The notes: generated by a model from the letters alone, not told the origin. 64,000 bases of DNA from Paenibacillus baekrokdamisoli (GCF_003945345.1 NZ_AP019308.1:3534001-3598000); one strand, 5' to 3'; shown: positions 17,121 to 26,515, numbered from the stretch's first letter. Numbers and translations: made by a program.

Positions 17121-18020
17121 ATGAATTTGTATGACTTATTCACGTTTTCACCGCATCCCATTATTATTATTTCCAGACATCTAAAAGAATGGGTTGTTAA
17201 AGATATTAATGCCTCCTTCCAATTATTTACTGCCTATACGAAAGAAGATTTAATCGATAGATCGATCTCTATCTTATCTCATAGCGCGCCCTTTTCTCAG
17301 GTATTAACAAGCTTGGCTTCGCTTAAGGAGCAGCAAGATAATACGATGGAATGTGAAATCTCTAGCAGATTCGGCCGGTGCTTGTATGTGTCACTTCAAC
17401 TTATTCGCGTATATTCAGAAGACGATAGTCTTTATGCCTTAATCCTAAACGATATTACGGAGAAAAAGTGGATCGAGCAGCTTATCTTAGAGCGCAAGGT
17501 TGAAGCGTCTCTGCTGCTATCTGCTGAAGGCGTCATTAGCTCTATTAGCCGATACTACTCCCCCGTACGCTTTAACGTCTCTCGAATGGAAGAAGGTTCT
17601 ATCGCTGATTTCATCCTACATAGGGAAAAATTCAAAATTTATCGCTTCTTCAATACGATGAGGAAATCTAAGTTAGAAGCGGAGCTATCCTTTACGCTTA
17701 CCTTATTTGGCGATGAATTCACTTCAAGAGTCATCGCGAAGCCCTTCTATCGGACAGATGGTCAATTAAAAGGTTATGCTATTGTGTTTCTGAAGCTTGA
17801 TTTAATCGATCCGCTCGAGGATCCTTCTTACAAGCTGCGCTTGCTGATGACAGAGAAGAACATTTCGGTCACCCACCTCGCTCAGACGACGGATATTTCT
17901 TTGACGACCATATCTAAGATTCGTAATGGCAAAATAAAAAAGCCCCAGCGTCTAACCGCTGATCTCATCGCTGGAGAGCTTGGAGTTGTCCCAGGTGAGA
18001 TCTGGAGCTGCTTCCGATAA
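17121..18020 (+). CDS. PAS-domain protein with C-terminal Cro/CI-type HTH
   Basis: 299 residues (ATG 17121; an ATG at 17097 would leave almost no leader). An N-terminal PAS fold at about residues 1-110 ends in the typical ILNDITEKK. A middle region of about 110 residues looks like a second, diverged PAS. A C-terminal XRE-type helix-turn-helix reads LRLLMTEKNISVTHLAQTT..TISKIRNG. No kinase domain, so this may be a direct sensor-repressor. PAS and XRE domains in one small protein are uncommon in my experience. Monocistronic; target genes not evident. Confidence 0.78.
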   Translation: MNLYDLFTFSPHPIIIISRHLKEWVVKDINASFQLFTAYTKEDLIDRSISILSHSAPFSQVLTSLASLKEQQDNTMECEISSRFGRCLYVSLQLIRVYSEDDSLYALILNDITEKKWIEQLILERKVEASLLLSAEGVISSISRYYSPVRFNVSRMEEGSIADFILHREKFKIYRFFNTMRKSKLEAELSFTLTLFGDEFTSRVIAKPFYRTDGQLKGYAIVFLKLDLIDPLEDPSYKLRLLMTEKNISVTHLAQTTDISLTTISKIRNGKIKKPQRLTADLIAGELGVVPGEIWSCFR

Positions 18021-18044
18021 TCGCTGTACATATCAAAAAAAAAC

Positions 18045-18072
18045 CGCTGCTTTCGATGACTCGAAAGCAGCG
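18045..18072 (-). terminator. Terminator of the xylAB operon
   Basis: Perfect 11-bp stem CGCTGCTTTCG / CGAAAGCAGCG with a six-base loop; on the minus strand it is followed by a GTTTTTTTT run. It sits 40 bases beyond the xylB stop codon. Confidence 0.9.
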
Positions 18073-18111
18073 ATAAATGGCCAGTACATGATTACAATGA
18101 ATGCTTGCAGC

Positions 18112-19608
18112 TTAATTACGGTAAGACTTCAGACTTTCATTCAAGCCCTTTGTTTGGGCATAAACCTCTTGGTAAATTTGGAAAAGCCCCGCATAAGCTT
18201 CTACAGCCTCAGACTCAGGCTTGTAGGTAGAAGCAATTTTCACGAATTGATCCGCGCAAGCCTCCAGACTCTCGAACCAGCCGCAGCCATAAGCAGCAAG
18301 CATAGCAGCACCAAGACCAGGACCTTGCTCATTCTCAAGAGCAACGACGTCTGCATTGAAAATATCAGCCTGCATTTGCAGCCAAACAGGATTCTGCGCG
18401 CCGCCTCCGATAGAGATAATCGTATCGACCGTTTTACCCGCTTGACGGAACATGTGAACAGACTCATTCAGAGAAAACGTAATGCCTTCCATAACAGCCC
18501 GTGCAAAATGAATACGCTCATGCGAACCGTCTATGCCAATAAAGCTGCCTCGAATAACTGCATCCGGATGCGGGGTTCTCTCGCCTACAAGATAAGGTGT
18601 GAACAGCAGTCCATTCGCTCCAGGACGCACATCCTCCAAACCCTTCAAGAGTTCATCGAATGATTCCCCTTTGGCAAAATTATTCTTAAACCAGCTTAAG
18701 CTGTAGCCTGCAGCAAGCGTTACTCCCATTGCGTAGAAGGCATCCTGCTTGCCATGGTTAAAGAAATGAACCTTGCCTTGAAAGTCATTGCCGCTGCCCT
18801 GCTCATAGGAAAGGATAACGCCGGAAGTACCGATGCTGCACATCGTCAGACCATCCTTAAGGATGCCCGAACCGATAGCGCCGCAAGCATTGTCTGCTCC
18901 ACCCGCGAACACCTTGGTTGCTGTGGTAAGACCAGTACTTGCTGCCACCTCTGGCAGCAGCGTACCCGTTTGGGCATGTGATTCCACAAGCGGCGGGCAG
19001 AATGATATAGGCAATCCGACTGCTTGAAGAACCGTTTCACTCCATGCTTTGTTCGCAACATCAAGCAGTAAGGTTCCCGCAGCATCGGAATAATCCATAT
19101 GAAGCTCACCGGTTAACCGGTAGCGCACATAATCCTTCGGAAGAACGAATATCTTCGCTTGTGCGAATATTTCGGGCTCATGCTTACGAACCCATAGAAT
19201 CTTCGGCAATGTGAAGCCTTCAAGCGCTGGATTACGAGTAATTGTCAACAGCACGCTGCCGAGCAATTGTTCAATTTCGCGACATTCCAGCGTTGTCCGT
19301 GTGTCATTCCAAAGGATCGCATTGCGTACCGGATGACCAGACTCATCCAGCAGAACTAGCCCATGCATCTGACCCGAGAAGCTAATACCTTCAATGGAAT
19401 CGGCCGGAACGCCAGCTGTCTGGACAAGCTCCCTAATAGCTACAAGCGTTCCATCCACCCAATCTGTCGGAAGCTGCTCGCTCCAGCCTGAATGCTCATG
19501 GATGAGCGGATATTCGCGTGATGCTTCCGCGATAATCGTACCGCTTTTATCAAGGAGAAGCGCCTTTACCGCACTTGTACCAAGGTCAATCCCAATGACG
19601 TAAGACAT
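18112..19608 (-). CDS. xylB: Xylulokinase
   Basis: Phosphorylates D-xylulose to xylulose-5-phosphate. 498 residues, normal FGGY-kinase length. Seen: the N-terminal ATPase motif GIDLGTSAVKALL, the substrate segment GQMHGLVLLD with the xylulokinase-typical MHG, and the C-terminal signature near ISIGGGAQNPVWLQMQAD. It starts 15 bases after the xylA stop in the same operon. Confidence 0.96.
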   Translation of the reverse strand: MSYVIGIDLGTSAVKALLLDKSGTIIAEASREYPLIHEHSGWSEQLPTDWVDGTLVAIRELVQTAGVPADSIEGISFSGQMHGLVLLDESGHPVRNAILWNDTRTTLECREIEQLLGSVLLTITRNPALEGFTLPKILWVRKHEPEIFAQAKIFVLPKDYVRYRLTGELHMDYSDAAGTLLLDVANKAWSETVLQAVGLPISFCPPLVESHAQTGTLLPEVAASTGLTTATKVFAGGADNACGAIGSGILKDGLTMCSIGTSGVILSYEQGSGNDFQGKVHFFNHGKQDAFYAMGVTLAAGYSLSWFKNNFAKGESFDELLKGLEDVRPGANGLLFTPYLVGERTPHPDAVIRGSFIGIDGSHERIHFARAVMEGITFSLNESVHMFRQAGKTVDTIISIGGGAQNPVWLQMQADIFNADVVALENEQGPGLGAAMLAAYGCGWFESLEACADQFVKIASTYKPESEAVEAYAGLFQIYQEVYAQTKGLNESLKSYRN

Positions 19609-19623
19609 GTGATTGAATCCCCC

Positions 19624-20937
19624 TTACACGCTATAGATAACTTCGTTAAGTACCAATTTGATGCGTTCTTGACGACCGGATTCATTCTTGATGCTGTTAT
19701 TCTCAAGCGCGTATTTCTCAAGTGTGTGAAGAGTAGCTTTGCCTGATACGATCTCAGCGCCGATCCCCTCACGGAAGCTGCGGTACCGATTGTCAATGAT
19801 ATTATCGATGACTTTGTCTTCGACTAATTTCGCTGCGGCTTTGAGGCCCCATGCATAAGTATCCATACCTGCGATATGAGCAAGGAATAGATCATCATCC
19901 TCAAATGAACCACGACGTACTTTCGCATCAAAGTTGATGCCGCCTTTGCCAATACCGCCAGCTTTAAGCACTTCATACATCGTAAGCGTAGTTGAATAGA
20001 GATCTGTCGGGAATTCATCTGTATCCCAGCCGATCAAGAGATCGCCTTGGTTCGCATCAAGCGATCCAAGCATGCCATTAATAGCAGCTACACGAATTTC
20101 GTGCTCGAAGGTATGTCCAGCGAGTGTTGCATGGTTCGCTTCTAAATTCAGTTTGAAGTAGTCTTTCAGATCATACTTTTGTAAGAAAGCAATTGTCGTT
20201 GCTGCATCAAAGTCATATTGATGCTTCGTTGGCTCTTTCGGTTTTGGTTCGATTAAGAATTGAGCGCCGAATCCAATTTCCTTGGAATAAGCGATCGCCA
20301 TGTGGAACAAGCGAGCCAAGTTATCAAGCTCAAGCGCCATATCCGTGTTCAGCAATGTATCGTAGCCTTCGCGTCCGCCCCAAAATACATAGTTCTCAGC
20401 GCCAAGACGTTTACCAACTTCAAGGCTCTTCTTCAATTGCGCACCCGCATAGGCATAAACATTCGCATTAACAGTCGTTCCTGCACCATGAACGAAACGA
20501 GGATTCGTGAACATGTTAGCTGTGTTCCAGAGCAGCTTCGCTCCCGTTGCTTTCATGTTTTGCTCCATAAGATCTACGATAACATCAAGATTCTTGTTCG
20601 TTTCTTGAAGGGATCCACCCTCTGGCGCGATATCGCGGTCATGGAAGCAGTAGTAAGGAATACCGATTTTATCAAGAAATTCAAAGTTTGCTTCAACGCG
20701 TGCTTTTGCTTGATCCATCGGATTAGCGTGATCCCATGCACGAACGGCTGTGCCAGCACCGAACGGATCTGCGCCTGATGCAGTGAATGTATGCCAATAA
20801 GCAACTGCGAAACGAAGATGCTCCTCCATTGTTTTGCCAAGTACGACTTCATTAGGATTATAGTGTTTGAATGCAAGTGGATTGTCTGAGTTTTTACCTT
20901 CATAAGCGATCTTGCCAATGTTTTTGAAATAGGTCAT
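19624..20937 (-). CDS. xylA: Xylose isomerase
   Basis: Converts D-xylose to D-xylulose. 437 residues from ATG 20937 ([10 protein letters not shown]), preceded by AGGAGG at ten bases; the open frame runs 34 codons higher into the control region and is not credible as coding. Active-site motifs: [10 protein letters not shown] with the catalytic His, the metal-binding [23 protein letters not shown], and the terminal metal site in DTDEFPTD. First gene of xylAB, divergent from xylR, with a cre site in its leader. Confidence 0.97.
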   Translation of the reverse strand: MTYFKNIGKIAYEGKNSDNPLAFKHYNPNEVVLGKTMEEHLRFAVAYWHTFTASGADPFGAGTAVRAWDHANPMDQAKARVEANFEFLDKIGIPYYCFHDRDIAPEGGSLQETNKNLDVIVDLMEQNMKATGAKLLWNTANMFTNPRFVHGAGTTVNANVYAYAGAQLKKSLEVGKRLGAENYVFWGGREGYDTLLNTDMALELDNLARLFHMAIAYSKEIGFGAQFLIEPKPKEPTKHQYDFDAATTIAFLQKYDLKDYFKLNLEANHATLAGHTFEHEIRVAAINGMLGSLDANQGDLLIGWDTDEFPTDLYSTTLTMYEVLKAGGIGKGGINFDAKVRRGSFEDDDLFLAHIAGMDTYAWGLKAAAKLVEDKVIDNIIDNRYRSFREGIGAEIVSGKATLHTLEKYALENNSIKNESGRQERIKLVLNEVIYSV

Positions 20938-20981
20938 TTGGTGTGAACCTCCTAAAATGTTGTGGGCATCGCCCAAAGTTA

Positions 20982-20995
20982 TGAAAACGTTCTTA
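20982..20995 (-). promoter_or_regulatory. cre site (CcpA catabolite repression) in the xylA leader
   Basis: TGAAAACGTTCTTA matches the cre consensus TGWNANCGNTNWCA at 13 of 14 positions. It lies between the promoter and the xylA start, the usual roadblock position for CcpA. Confidence 0.75.
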
Positions 20996-21017
20996 TTGAC
21001 TATCTTATCATCACATA

Positions 21018-21057
21018 ACTTGGTTTGTCTATTAAACAAAGTAAGTTATTTTGTAAA
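21018..21057 (-). promoter_or_regulatory. xylA promoter overlapped by a XylR operator
   Basis: On the minus strand: -35 TTTACA (21057-21052), 17-base spacer, -10 TAATAG (21034-21029). An imperfect inverted repeat with arms ACTTGGTTTGT and AAACAAAGTAAGT (21018-21046) covers the -10, matching the known TTTGT..ACAAA form of XylR operators. Confidence 0.65.
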
Positions 21058-21085
21058 AACTTTTGGTAATAACATTAAATTAATT

Positions 21086-21370
21086 GCTTGATAAATTGGA
21101 AGCATGGTGCGTAGAAGCGCGCTGCGCGGGCGGATCATTCTTAGTGCAGCCCGCTGCGCGGACGGATCATTCTTACGATCGCTGTTGTCTCCCTATTTCT
21201 TGATTCTATCCCTTAGAGGGAGAAATAAGGAGACAAAGGCGAGCGCTATCGCTTCTTCAGAACGATTCCGTCCGCTTCGCTAGGTACTTCGTGATTGTAA
21301 CCACTGATTAGCACTGATTAGCACTGATTAGCACTGATTAGCACCGATTATGATTTAGAGCCAACTTTTT
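21086..21370. repeat. Dispersed hairpin repeat, copy 1 (expanded)
   Basis: About 285 bases starting GCTTGATAAAT and ending near TTTAGAGCC, matching a second copy at 61918-62127 almost base for base in its core. The core is an imperfect inverted repeat: CGGACGGATCATTCTTACG... on the left answers ...CAGAACGATTCCGTCCG on the right, with GTTGTCTCC / GGAGACAA inside. This copy holds an extra duplicated CCGCTGCGCGG-CGGATCATTCTTA block (about 21120-21175) and a 10-base tandem array. It fills the gap between xylA and xylR and has no coding sign. Confidence 0.85.
21302..21351. repeat. Tandem 10-base repeat, five units
   Basis: Four perfect CACTGATTAG units and one changed CACCGATTAT unit. Copy 2 of the surrounding element has a single TACTGATTAT at this place, so the array is a local expansion. 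Confidence 0.9.
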
Positions 21371-21531
21371 TAACTAAACTCCCCCCATTCCATCTTTTTC
21401 CATCATTTGGTATCGTACTTATTCAGTCCTCCTTATTGCCATCGGATGAAACATCGCTGTAATTTCCTTCGCGCTCATGGTAAAATCGTACCCATATCGA
21501 TCTAGAGGAACGGACGGAGGAAACGAAAGGC

Positions 21532-22704
21532 ATGCAGAAGACTGGCGATTTGGCCCTCGTTAAGCAAATTAATACGGCAATCGTGCTGGAGGCGGTTCTG
21601 AAGAACGCGCCTCTATCACGTGCTCAAATATCGGAACGAACCGGGCTCAACAAAGCGACTGTATCCAGTCTCGTTCAGGATCTCATCCATAGCGATCTCG
21701 TTATTGATATCGGTCCTGGACAATCCAGCGGTGGCAGGAAGCCCTTCCTCCTGCTGTTCAATTCACGCGCAGGCTATGCCATTGGTGTTGACCTTGGGGT
21801 TAATTATATTCGTGGCGTTCTTACAGACCTGGAAGGTGCAGTCATTCATGAGTACGAGCTGCCCCTTAAGACCCATGATGTGGATAAAGTCCAACAGCAG
21901 CTTTTTACTTGCATCGAAAAGCTCCAAGCCACAATTCCAGAGAGTCCTTATGGCCTTGTAGGGATTGGGATTGGCGTTCCCGGGCTAGTGGATGAGACGG
22001 GTACGATTCTATTCGCCCCCAATCTAGCCTGGAAGCAAGTCCCGCTTCAGACCATAGTAGAGGACCGGTTTGGTGTTCCGGTCATCATTGATAATGAGGC
22101 CAATGCTGGCGCGCAGGGAGAGCAAAGATTCGGAGCCGGTCGAGGCATAGCGAATCAAATTTATGTGAGTGTCGGGATTGGGATCGGAACCGGCATTATC
22201 CTGAATAAGGAGCTCTATAAAGGAGCCTCGGGATTCTCCGGTGAGCTTGGTCATCTGTCCATTGAGGTTAATGGCAAACCTTGTCGTTGTGGCAATCAAG
22301 GCTGTTGGGAGCTTTATGCTTCAGAGAAAGCCTTGCTTGAGCAAGCGGAAGCCATTGGATTTACAGAATTGGATACATTAATCGAAGCGGCAAAAGAAGG
22401 CAACGAGCGTGTTCTCGCCCTATTTCATAGCATCGGGGAATATCTGGGCGCGGGCATCGCTAACATTGTCAATGTGTTTAATCCCGATCTCGTCATTATC
22501 GGTAACCGGATGAGCCGGGCAGAGACATGGCTGTCCCCTGCTGTTCGTGACACGGTTGCACGCCGTTCACTTGGCCAGCATCATAAGCGGCTCAGTATTC
22601 GATTCGCGGAATTGAATGACCAATCCGCCGTTCGAGGGGCAGCCTACTATGCCATAAGTCGATTCTTCATTAAGATTAAGAGCGGAGAACCGTACAATAT
22701 GTAG
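21532..22704 (+). CDS. xylR: ROK-family xylose repressor XylR
   Basis: 390 residues: an N-terminal winged helix (LSRAQISERTGLNKATVSSLVQDLI, about 29-53), then a ROK sugar-kinase-like domain with the GVDLGVNYIRGVLTD phosphate loop and the zinc-type CRCGNQGCWE motif (about 249-258). Divergent from xylAB with an operator between, so it represses them in the absence of xylose. Like other XylR repressors it is not expected to act as a kinase. Confidence 0.93.
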   Translation: MQKTGDLALVKQINTAIVLEAVLKNAPLSRAQISERTGLNKATVSSLVQDLIHSDLVIDIGPGQSSGGRKPFLLLFNSRAGYAIGVDLGVNYIRGVLTDLEGAVIHEYELPLKTHDVDKVQQQLFTCIEKLQATIPESPYGLVGIGIGVPGLVDETGTILFAPNLAWKQVPLQTIVEDRFGVPVIIDNEANAGAQGEQRFGAGRGIANQIYVSVGIGIGTGIILNKELYKGASGFSGELGHLSIEVNGKPCRCGNQGCWELYASEKALLEQAEAIGFTELDTLIEAAKEGNERVLALFHSIGEYLGAGIANIVNVFNPDLVIIGNRMSRAETWLSPAVRDTVARRSLGQHHKRLSIRFAELNDQSAVRGAAYYAISRFFIKIKSGEPYNM

Positions 22705-22967
22705 GGCGAAATTATTACTTCATTATGATATGAAATCGGCATATAAGGAACTGAAAACGCCTATCGCTACAGGACCTTTATTTCGAAGCCACCCCCAAAG
22801 GTTGAATAATTGATGCGATAAGAATATCGAAAAGAAGTACTGGCTTTCACAATAGAATAATATATATACTTCACCTGAAGTTGGTAATGGAGCTGATCTT
22901 ACCGGAAGAAGCATATTGTTAAGAGAAACCCCGATCCCGATAAGGACAGAGACTTAGGAGGTGCGGT

Positions 22968-23015
22968 ATGAAGAAAACAATAGCAATTTTGCACGTAAAA
23001 GGCAGAAGATCGTAA
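22968..23015 (+). CDS. Possible 15-residue peptide upstream of the LuxR-type gene
   Basis: ATG with AGGAGGTG six bases upstream opens a short frame MKKTIAILHVKGRRS. The ribosome site is as good as any in the window, but the peptide may be a remnant. Apart from this, nothing is recognised in the 390 bases between xylR and 23094. Confidence 0.3.
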   Translation: MKKTIAILHVKGRRS

Positions 23016-23093
23016 GTTGAATTGCTGTTTTACCGGACGGCAGTTCTGCAGGAATGAACACATAATCATGTCATTCGAAGGTAGGTATATCCT

Positions 23094-25142
23094 ATGTATG
23101 ATGGCAAGGTGAAGGTAGGCCGTCCCGAGGAACGCATAGCTGTCCAGATTGACCAGCTAGAACGGCATTATTTGGTAGGGCGGGACATCGAAATTCAGTA
23201 TTTCATGCAGCAGCTAACAGTCGGCGGACAACAGGGACGGATCTTGAATCTCTATGGTACCGGTGGCGTAGGAAAAAGCTATTTAATCGACGAGTTCCGT
23301 CGGCTGGCGGTGAATGTGAATGCCGCCTTTCTGTTGATGGACAGCCGCGGGTTCTCTCATACACCGCAGGACTTCTGCACGCAATTGTTGCGCATGCTCG
23401 GCTATCCGATGGTGAAGCTGCAGCAGATCGCTGAGCCGCAGGCGTTTACAGAGCTATGCCATGACATCCTGAGGGAAAAGGCGGTGAATCAGAAGCTTGT
23501 CCTCGCCTTAGACAATTTCGAGGACATGGGTGATATGGAGCTCTGGCTGAGAGAGGCATTCCTCCCACAATTGAAGCCGGAAATCCTGATTCTCATTGCG
23601 GGAAGATTGCCCTTGCAAGGCATATGGCTCAGTTCTCCGGCGTGGCGCCATTGGATACACCGAATGCCCATTGGGGATCTGGATTATTTCTCCGTTAAGC
23701 AATATCTGGAGCGCTCGGGCATTTCTCAGGACGCGATGATAAAACAAATTTGGATGAAAACTAGAGGACATCCGCTCACATTGTCCTTGATCGTCTCGAC
23801 GACGATGGTTCAGAACATTCAAGGCTTGGAATTGGTGGATGGAACCGAAGTGTTCGAACATATCGTGAGCATTTGGCTAAAAGAGGTTTCAGACGACAAT
23901 CTTAGAGAGCTCGTAGAGACCGTAGCTGTACTTCGGCATTTTAACCAGGAGCTGCTCTCCTATGTATTGGATCGGCAGGTAAAGACGGATTTATTCCAAT
24001 GGCTGATCGGACTCTCCTTCATTCGGAGAGTGGATAGGGGTTGGATCCTTCATGATTTGATGCGGGATGCCATCGGCCATGAGCTGCGTTTGCGCCAGCC
24101 TGAACATTACGACTGGTTATGGAAGCGCTGCATTATGTATTACTACAGCAGGATGACCAACCCATCCAAGAGAAAGACGATCGCTTGGGAAGGCGTCGAA
24201 TGGTACTATTATATCGGCGATCATGTTGTCCGCAATTTCTGTTTTCAGAAATTAACTCCGCATCCCCTGGAGACGTTGAATCCGTCCAATTGGGCGGAGG
24301 CAGAGCAGTATTTGGAAAATCGTCACAACAATCTGAAGGAAGCTTGCCTTCCTCTCCACAACCCGGACACGGGCGAGAGGTTCGAGTATATGATTTCTAA
24401 AGAAGAATCTTTTTACCCGATTAAACATATTCATCTTCAAGAGCTTTACGAGCTCGATCCTGACATTGTTAAGCTGATGAGAGATCCGCAGGGGGCAATA
24501 TGCGGTCTGACGGCAATCATTCCGATTCATACAGGAACACTTGACTACTTGCTAACTCACCCGCCGTCATCCGCTTATTTCCAAAGTCTTCCGGATCATA
24601 GGTTAAAGGAACTCCGGGTGCCGAAGGAACATATTGCGGGTTATTTTGTGAAAACGGTCGATGTGACGGATTTTGAGGACGTGGCGATACGTACAACTGC
24701 AGGGCTATCATTCATCTCACTTATTTCTTCCGGTTATGTCGTGACTGGTCCTCCGGATCTCTCTTTCTTAAAGGAATTCCATCTTAGCTTGGGGTGCGAG
24801 CAGGTGAAAAACGTTGCACATTATGATTATGACATTAACACTCCTACGCCCTATTACGTTCTCGATACGAGGGGCAGCAAGCTGCAGGATTATTTGAACA
24901 AAATGATAGCGTCCTTCGGCCTTGTAGATCATTCCAAGCAGCAGAATGATGGTATGTCGATGCTATCCGAGCGGGAAAAAGAAGTGGTAGAACTGCTGGT
25001 GAAAGGTTATACGAATCAAGAAATTGCGGCGGACTTGTATATTACAGAAGTAACGGTCAAGAAGCATTTGACAGCGGTATTTCGGAAGTGGAATGTCAGG
25101 AATCGAACGCAACTCGTTAACAGCTACTTGAAAAGAACATAA
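23094..25142 (+). CDS. STAND-type ATPase regulator with LuxR HTH
   Basis: 682 residues. An N-terminal AAA/NB-ARC-like ATPase carries Walker A LYGTGGVGKSYLI (about 60-72) and Walker B VLALDNFEDMG (about 138-148). A winged-helix region follows, then a middle section (about 390-610) without TPR repeats whose strand-helix order and phrases such as GLTAIIPIHTGTL recall a GNAT acetyltransferase fold. The C-terminal LuxR HTH reads LSEREKEVVELLVKGYTNQEIA..EVTVKKHL. Likely a ligand- or signal-gated activator; the GNAT-like part is a guess by eye. The two downstream genes are candidates for its control. Confidence 0.85.
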   Translation: MYDGKVKVGRPEERIAVQIDQLERHYLVGRDIEIQYFMQQLTVGGQQGRILNLYGTGGVGKSYLIDEFRRLAVNVNAAFLLMDSRGFSHTPQDFCTQLLRMLGYPMVKLQQIAEPQAFTELCHDILREKAVNQKLVLALDNFEDMGDMELWLREAFLPQLKPEILILIAGRLPLQGIWLSSPAWRHWIHRMPIGDLDYFSVKQYLERSGISQDAMIKQIWMKTRGHPLTLSLIVSTTMVQNIQGLELVDGTEVFEHIVSIWLKEVSDDNLRELVETVAVLRHFNQELLSYVLDRQVKTDLFQWLIGLSFIRRVDRGWILHDLMRDAIGHELRLRQPEHYDWLWKRCIMYYYSRMTNPSKRKTIAWEGVEWYYYIGDHVVRNFCFQKLTPHPLETLNPSNWAEAEQYLENRHNNLKEACLPLHNPDTGERFEYMISKEESFYPIKHIHLQELYELDPDIVKLMRDPQGAICGLTAIIPIHTGTLDYLLTHPPSSAYFQSLPDHRLKELRVPKEHIAGYFVKTVDVTDFEDVAIRTTAGLSFISLISSGYVVTGPPDLSFLKEFHLSLGCEQVKNVAHYDYDINTPTPYYVLDTRGSKLQDYLNKMIASFGLVDHSKQQNDGMSMLSEREKEVVELLVKGYTNQEIAADLYITEVTVKKHLTAVFRKWNVRNRTQLVNSYLKRT

Positions 25143-25148
25143 TCGTAA

Positions 25149-25190
25149 GGAGACAACCTTTCTTTCGGGAGAGAGCTTGTCTTCTTTTTT
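25149..25190 (+). terminator. Terminator of the LuxR-type gene
   Basis: AGACAA ... TTGTCT stem around a 20-base loop with an inner partial pairing, followed by TCTTTTTTT. The stem is short but the T-run is strong. Confidence 0.6.
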
Positions 25191-25322
25191 TATCTGTGAG
25201 GAGAACGAAGGTATACCCGAATTCGGCTATTTTGCTACGTTCGTATAATAGAATGAGCAAAAGCAAGGTGGTACTCTTAATTTTATCAAATCAAAGTAGT
25301 TTAAAAAGGAGGAAATCGGGTA

Positions 25323-25778
25323 GTGAAATGGTTGGTGTTGATTCATGTATTATCGGCGATTATTGGTGTTGGTCCAACATTTTTCGGACACGTGTTGGTT
25401 AGGAATAACCAAACGTTGGAACAATTGAGACACTCCATGAAACTGGCTCGTCTGCTAGACTTTTTTCCGAAAATCGGGGGCTCTATTGCGGTGATCTCAG
25501 GTATTCTGCTCATCTCGCTGAACAACTACGGTTCTTACAAGCAGATGTGGATATTGGGATCGCTTATACTCTATGTCCTGATCCAAATCCTCGTGATCGG
25601 CTTTGTAGCTCCAGCGCAAAAGCGTGTCAGACAATGGGTGTTCGATGCCAAGAACTTAAGTAAAATTGAACTTCCTCAAGAGCAGAGGGTCAACCTCTCA
25701 AGAGCGAATACGATGCTTTATGCAGCTTCGGTAATGGGCTTGGTATTATTCGTATTTATGATTATTAAACCTAATTAA
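25323..25778 (+). CDS. DUF2269-type small membrane protein
   Basis: 151 residues with four predicted membrane helices (WLVLIHVLSAIIGVGPTFF, IGGSIAVISGILLIS, ILGSLILYVLIQILVIGF, and the C-terminal VMGLVLFVFMII). The early His followed by GVGPTFFGH is typical of DUF2269 membrane proteins, some of which are thought to bind haem through histidines. Start GTG 25323, ten bases after AAAGGAGG. It lies nine bases before the next gene's open frame and is likely cotranscribed with it. Confidence 0.8.
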   Translation: MKWLVLIHVLSAIIGVGPTFFGHVLVRNNQTLEQLRHSMKLARLLDFFPKIGGSIAVISGILLISLNNYGSYKQMWILGSLILYVLIQILVIGFVAPAQKRVRQWVFDAKNLSKIELPQEQRVNLSRANTMLYAASVMGLVLFVFMIIKPN

Positions 25779-25802
25779 TCGAGAAAATTGGAGTGGAATG
25801 CT

Positions 25803-26504
25803 ATGAAAAAGATTATGTTATTGGCTGTTAGTCTGTTCATTCTAATGTGCGGCAGCGTATCGGCGCACGGAATAACAGCGAGTGAGAAGAAAAGCGATGG
25901 ATTGACCATCAAGGTCAACGGAGTCGAAGTGATATCCTCGGCGAATCATGTAACGACCGATGGTAAAACGTATGTGTCCGTTCGAGCTTTCGCTGATTTG
26001 TTCGATCGTACTTATACCTTGACCAAAGGGAACAAAGACGTCTTTTTTAGCGGAACAAAGATTTCAAATATACGCATGAAGCAAGATGAACCGACGGCCT
26101 GGATCCGTGATTTGGCCAATGCGGTCCACGCCCAGCAAGTCAGCTGGGACAGTAAGCAGGAAGTGTATGTACTGGCGCTTCCCGAAGGAACGATCAAAAT
26201 ATCCGGGAGCGTACCTGCCATGGGTGAGCATTGGTCGAATCCGCAAGCAGGAGACCTCCCGACCGGACCGATCTTCGGCGTACACGATGGAAAACTGGTG
26301 TTCCTTGAATATATGGTTGCTCAGGACGATTTTATAAAAGGAGTTAACCATACCAACATAGCTGGTATGAAGGGGGTCCCGTCACCCCCTGTCGTGCAAG
26401 TGGATATCGAGTTCCAAAAGGATGGGCACGAAGGTTTCGAAGTTCCGCACTTCGATATTCATGCATACTTTATTACCGACGAAGAGCAGCAGAAAATAAA
26501 ATAA
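25803..26504 (+). CDS. Secreted stalk-domain protein with DUF5602-like C-terminus
   Basis: 233 residues from ATG 25803 (MKKIMLLAVSLFILMCGSVSA), a signal peptide ending near SVSAHG. A copper-amine-oxidase-N-like stalk domain follows (VKVNG-type strand, then TDGKTYVSVRAFADLF). The C-terminal half runs MGEHWSNPQAGDLPTGPIFG to HGHEGFEVPHFDIHAYF-like text, with several conserved His, which I associate with DUF5602. The His-rich end suggests metal binding, but no function is known to me. Second gene of a pair with the DUF2269 gene. Confidence 0.78.
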   Translation: MKKIMLLAVSLFILMCGSVSAHGITASEKKSDGLTIKVNGVEVISSANHVTTDGKTYVSVRAFADLFDRTYTLTKGNKDVFFSGTKISNIRMKQDEPTAWIRDLANAVHAQQVSWDSKQEVYVLALPEGTIKISGSVPAMGEHWSNPQAGDLPTGPIFGVHDGKLVFLEYMVAQDDFIKGVNHTNIAGMKGVPSPPVVQVDIEFQKDGHEGFEVPHFDIHAYFITDEEQQKIK

Positions 26505-26515
26505 TGTGCAATTGA

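Noticed and set aside
20260..20778. Plus-strand open frame of 172 codons
   Set aside because: It is antisense to xylA, whose active-site motifs cover this stretch.
20938..21039. N-terminal extension of xylA
   Set aside because: It would run through the cre site and the operator; the AGGAGG before 20937 gives the normal family start.
21302..21351. Short direct repeats that could suggest a CRISPR
   Set aside because: Units are 10 bases and directly adjacent with no spacers; no cas genes are present.
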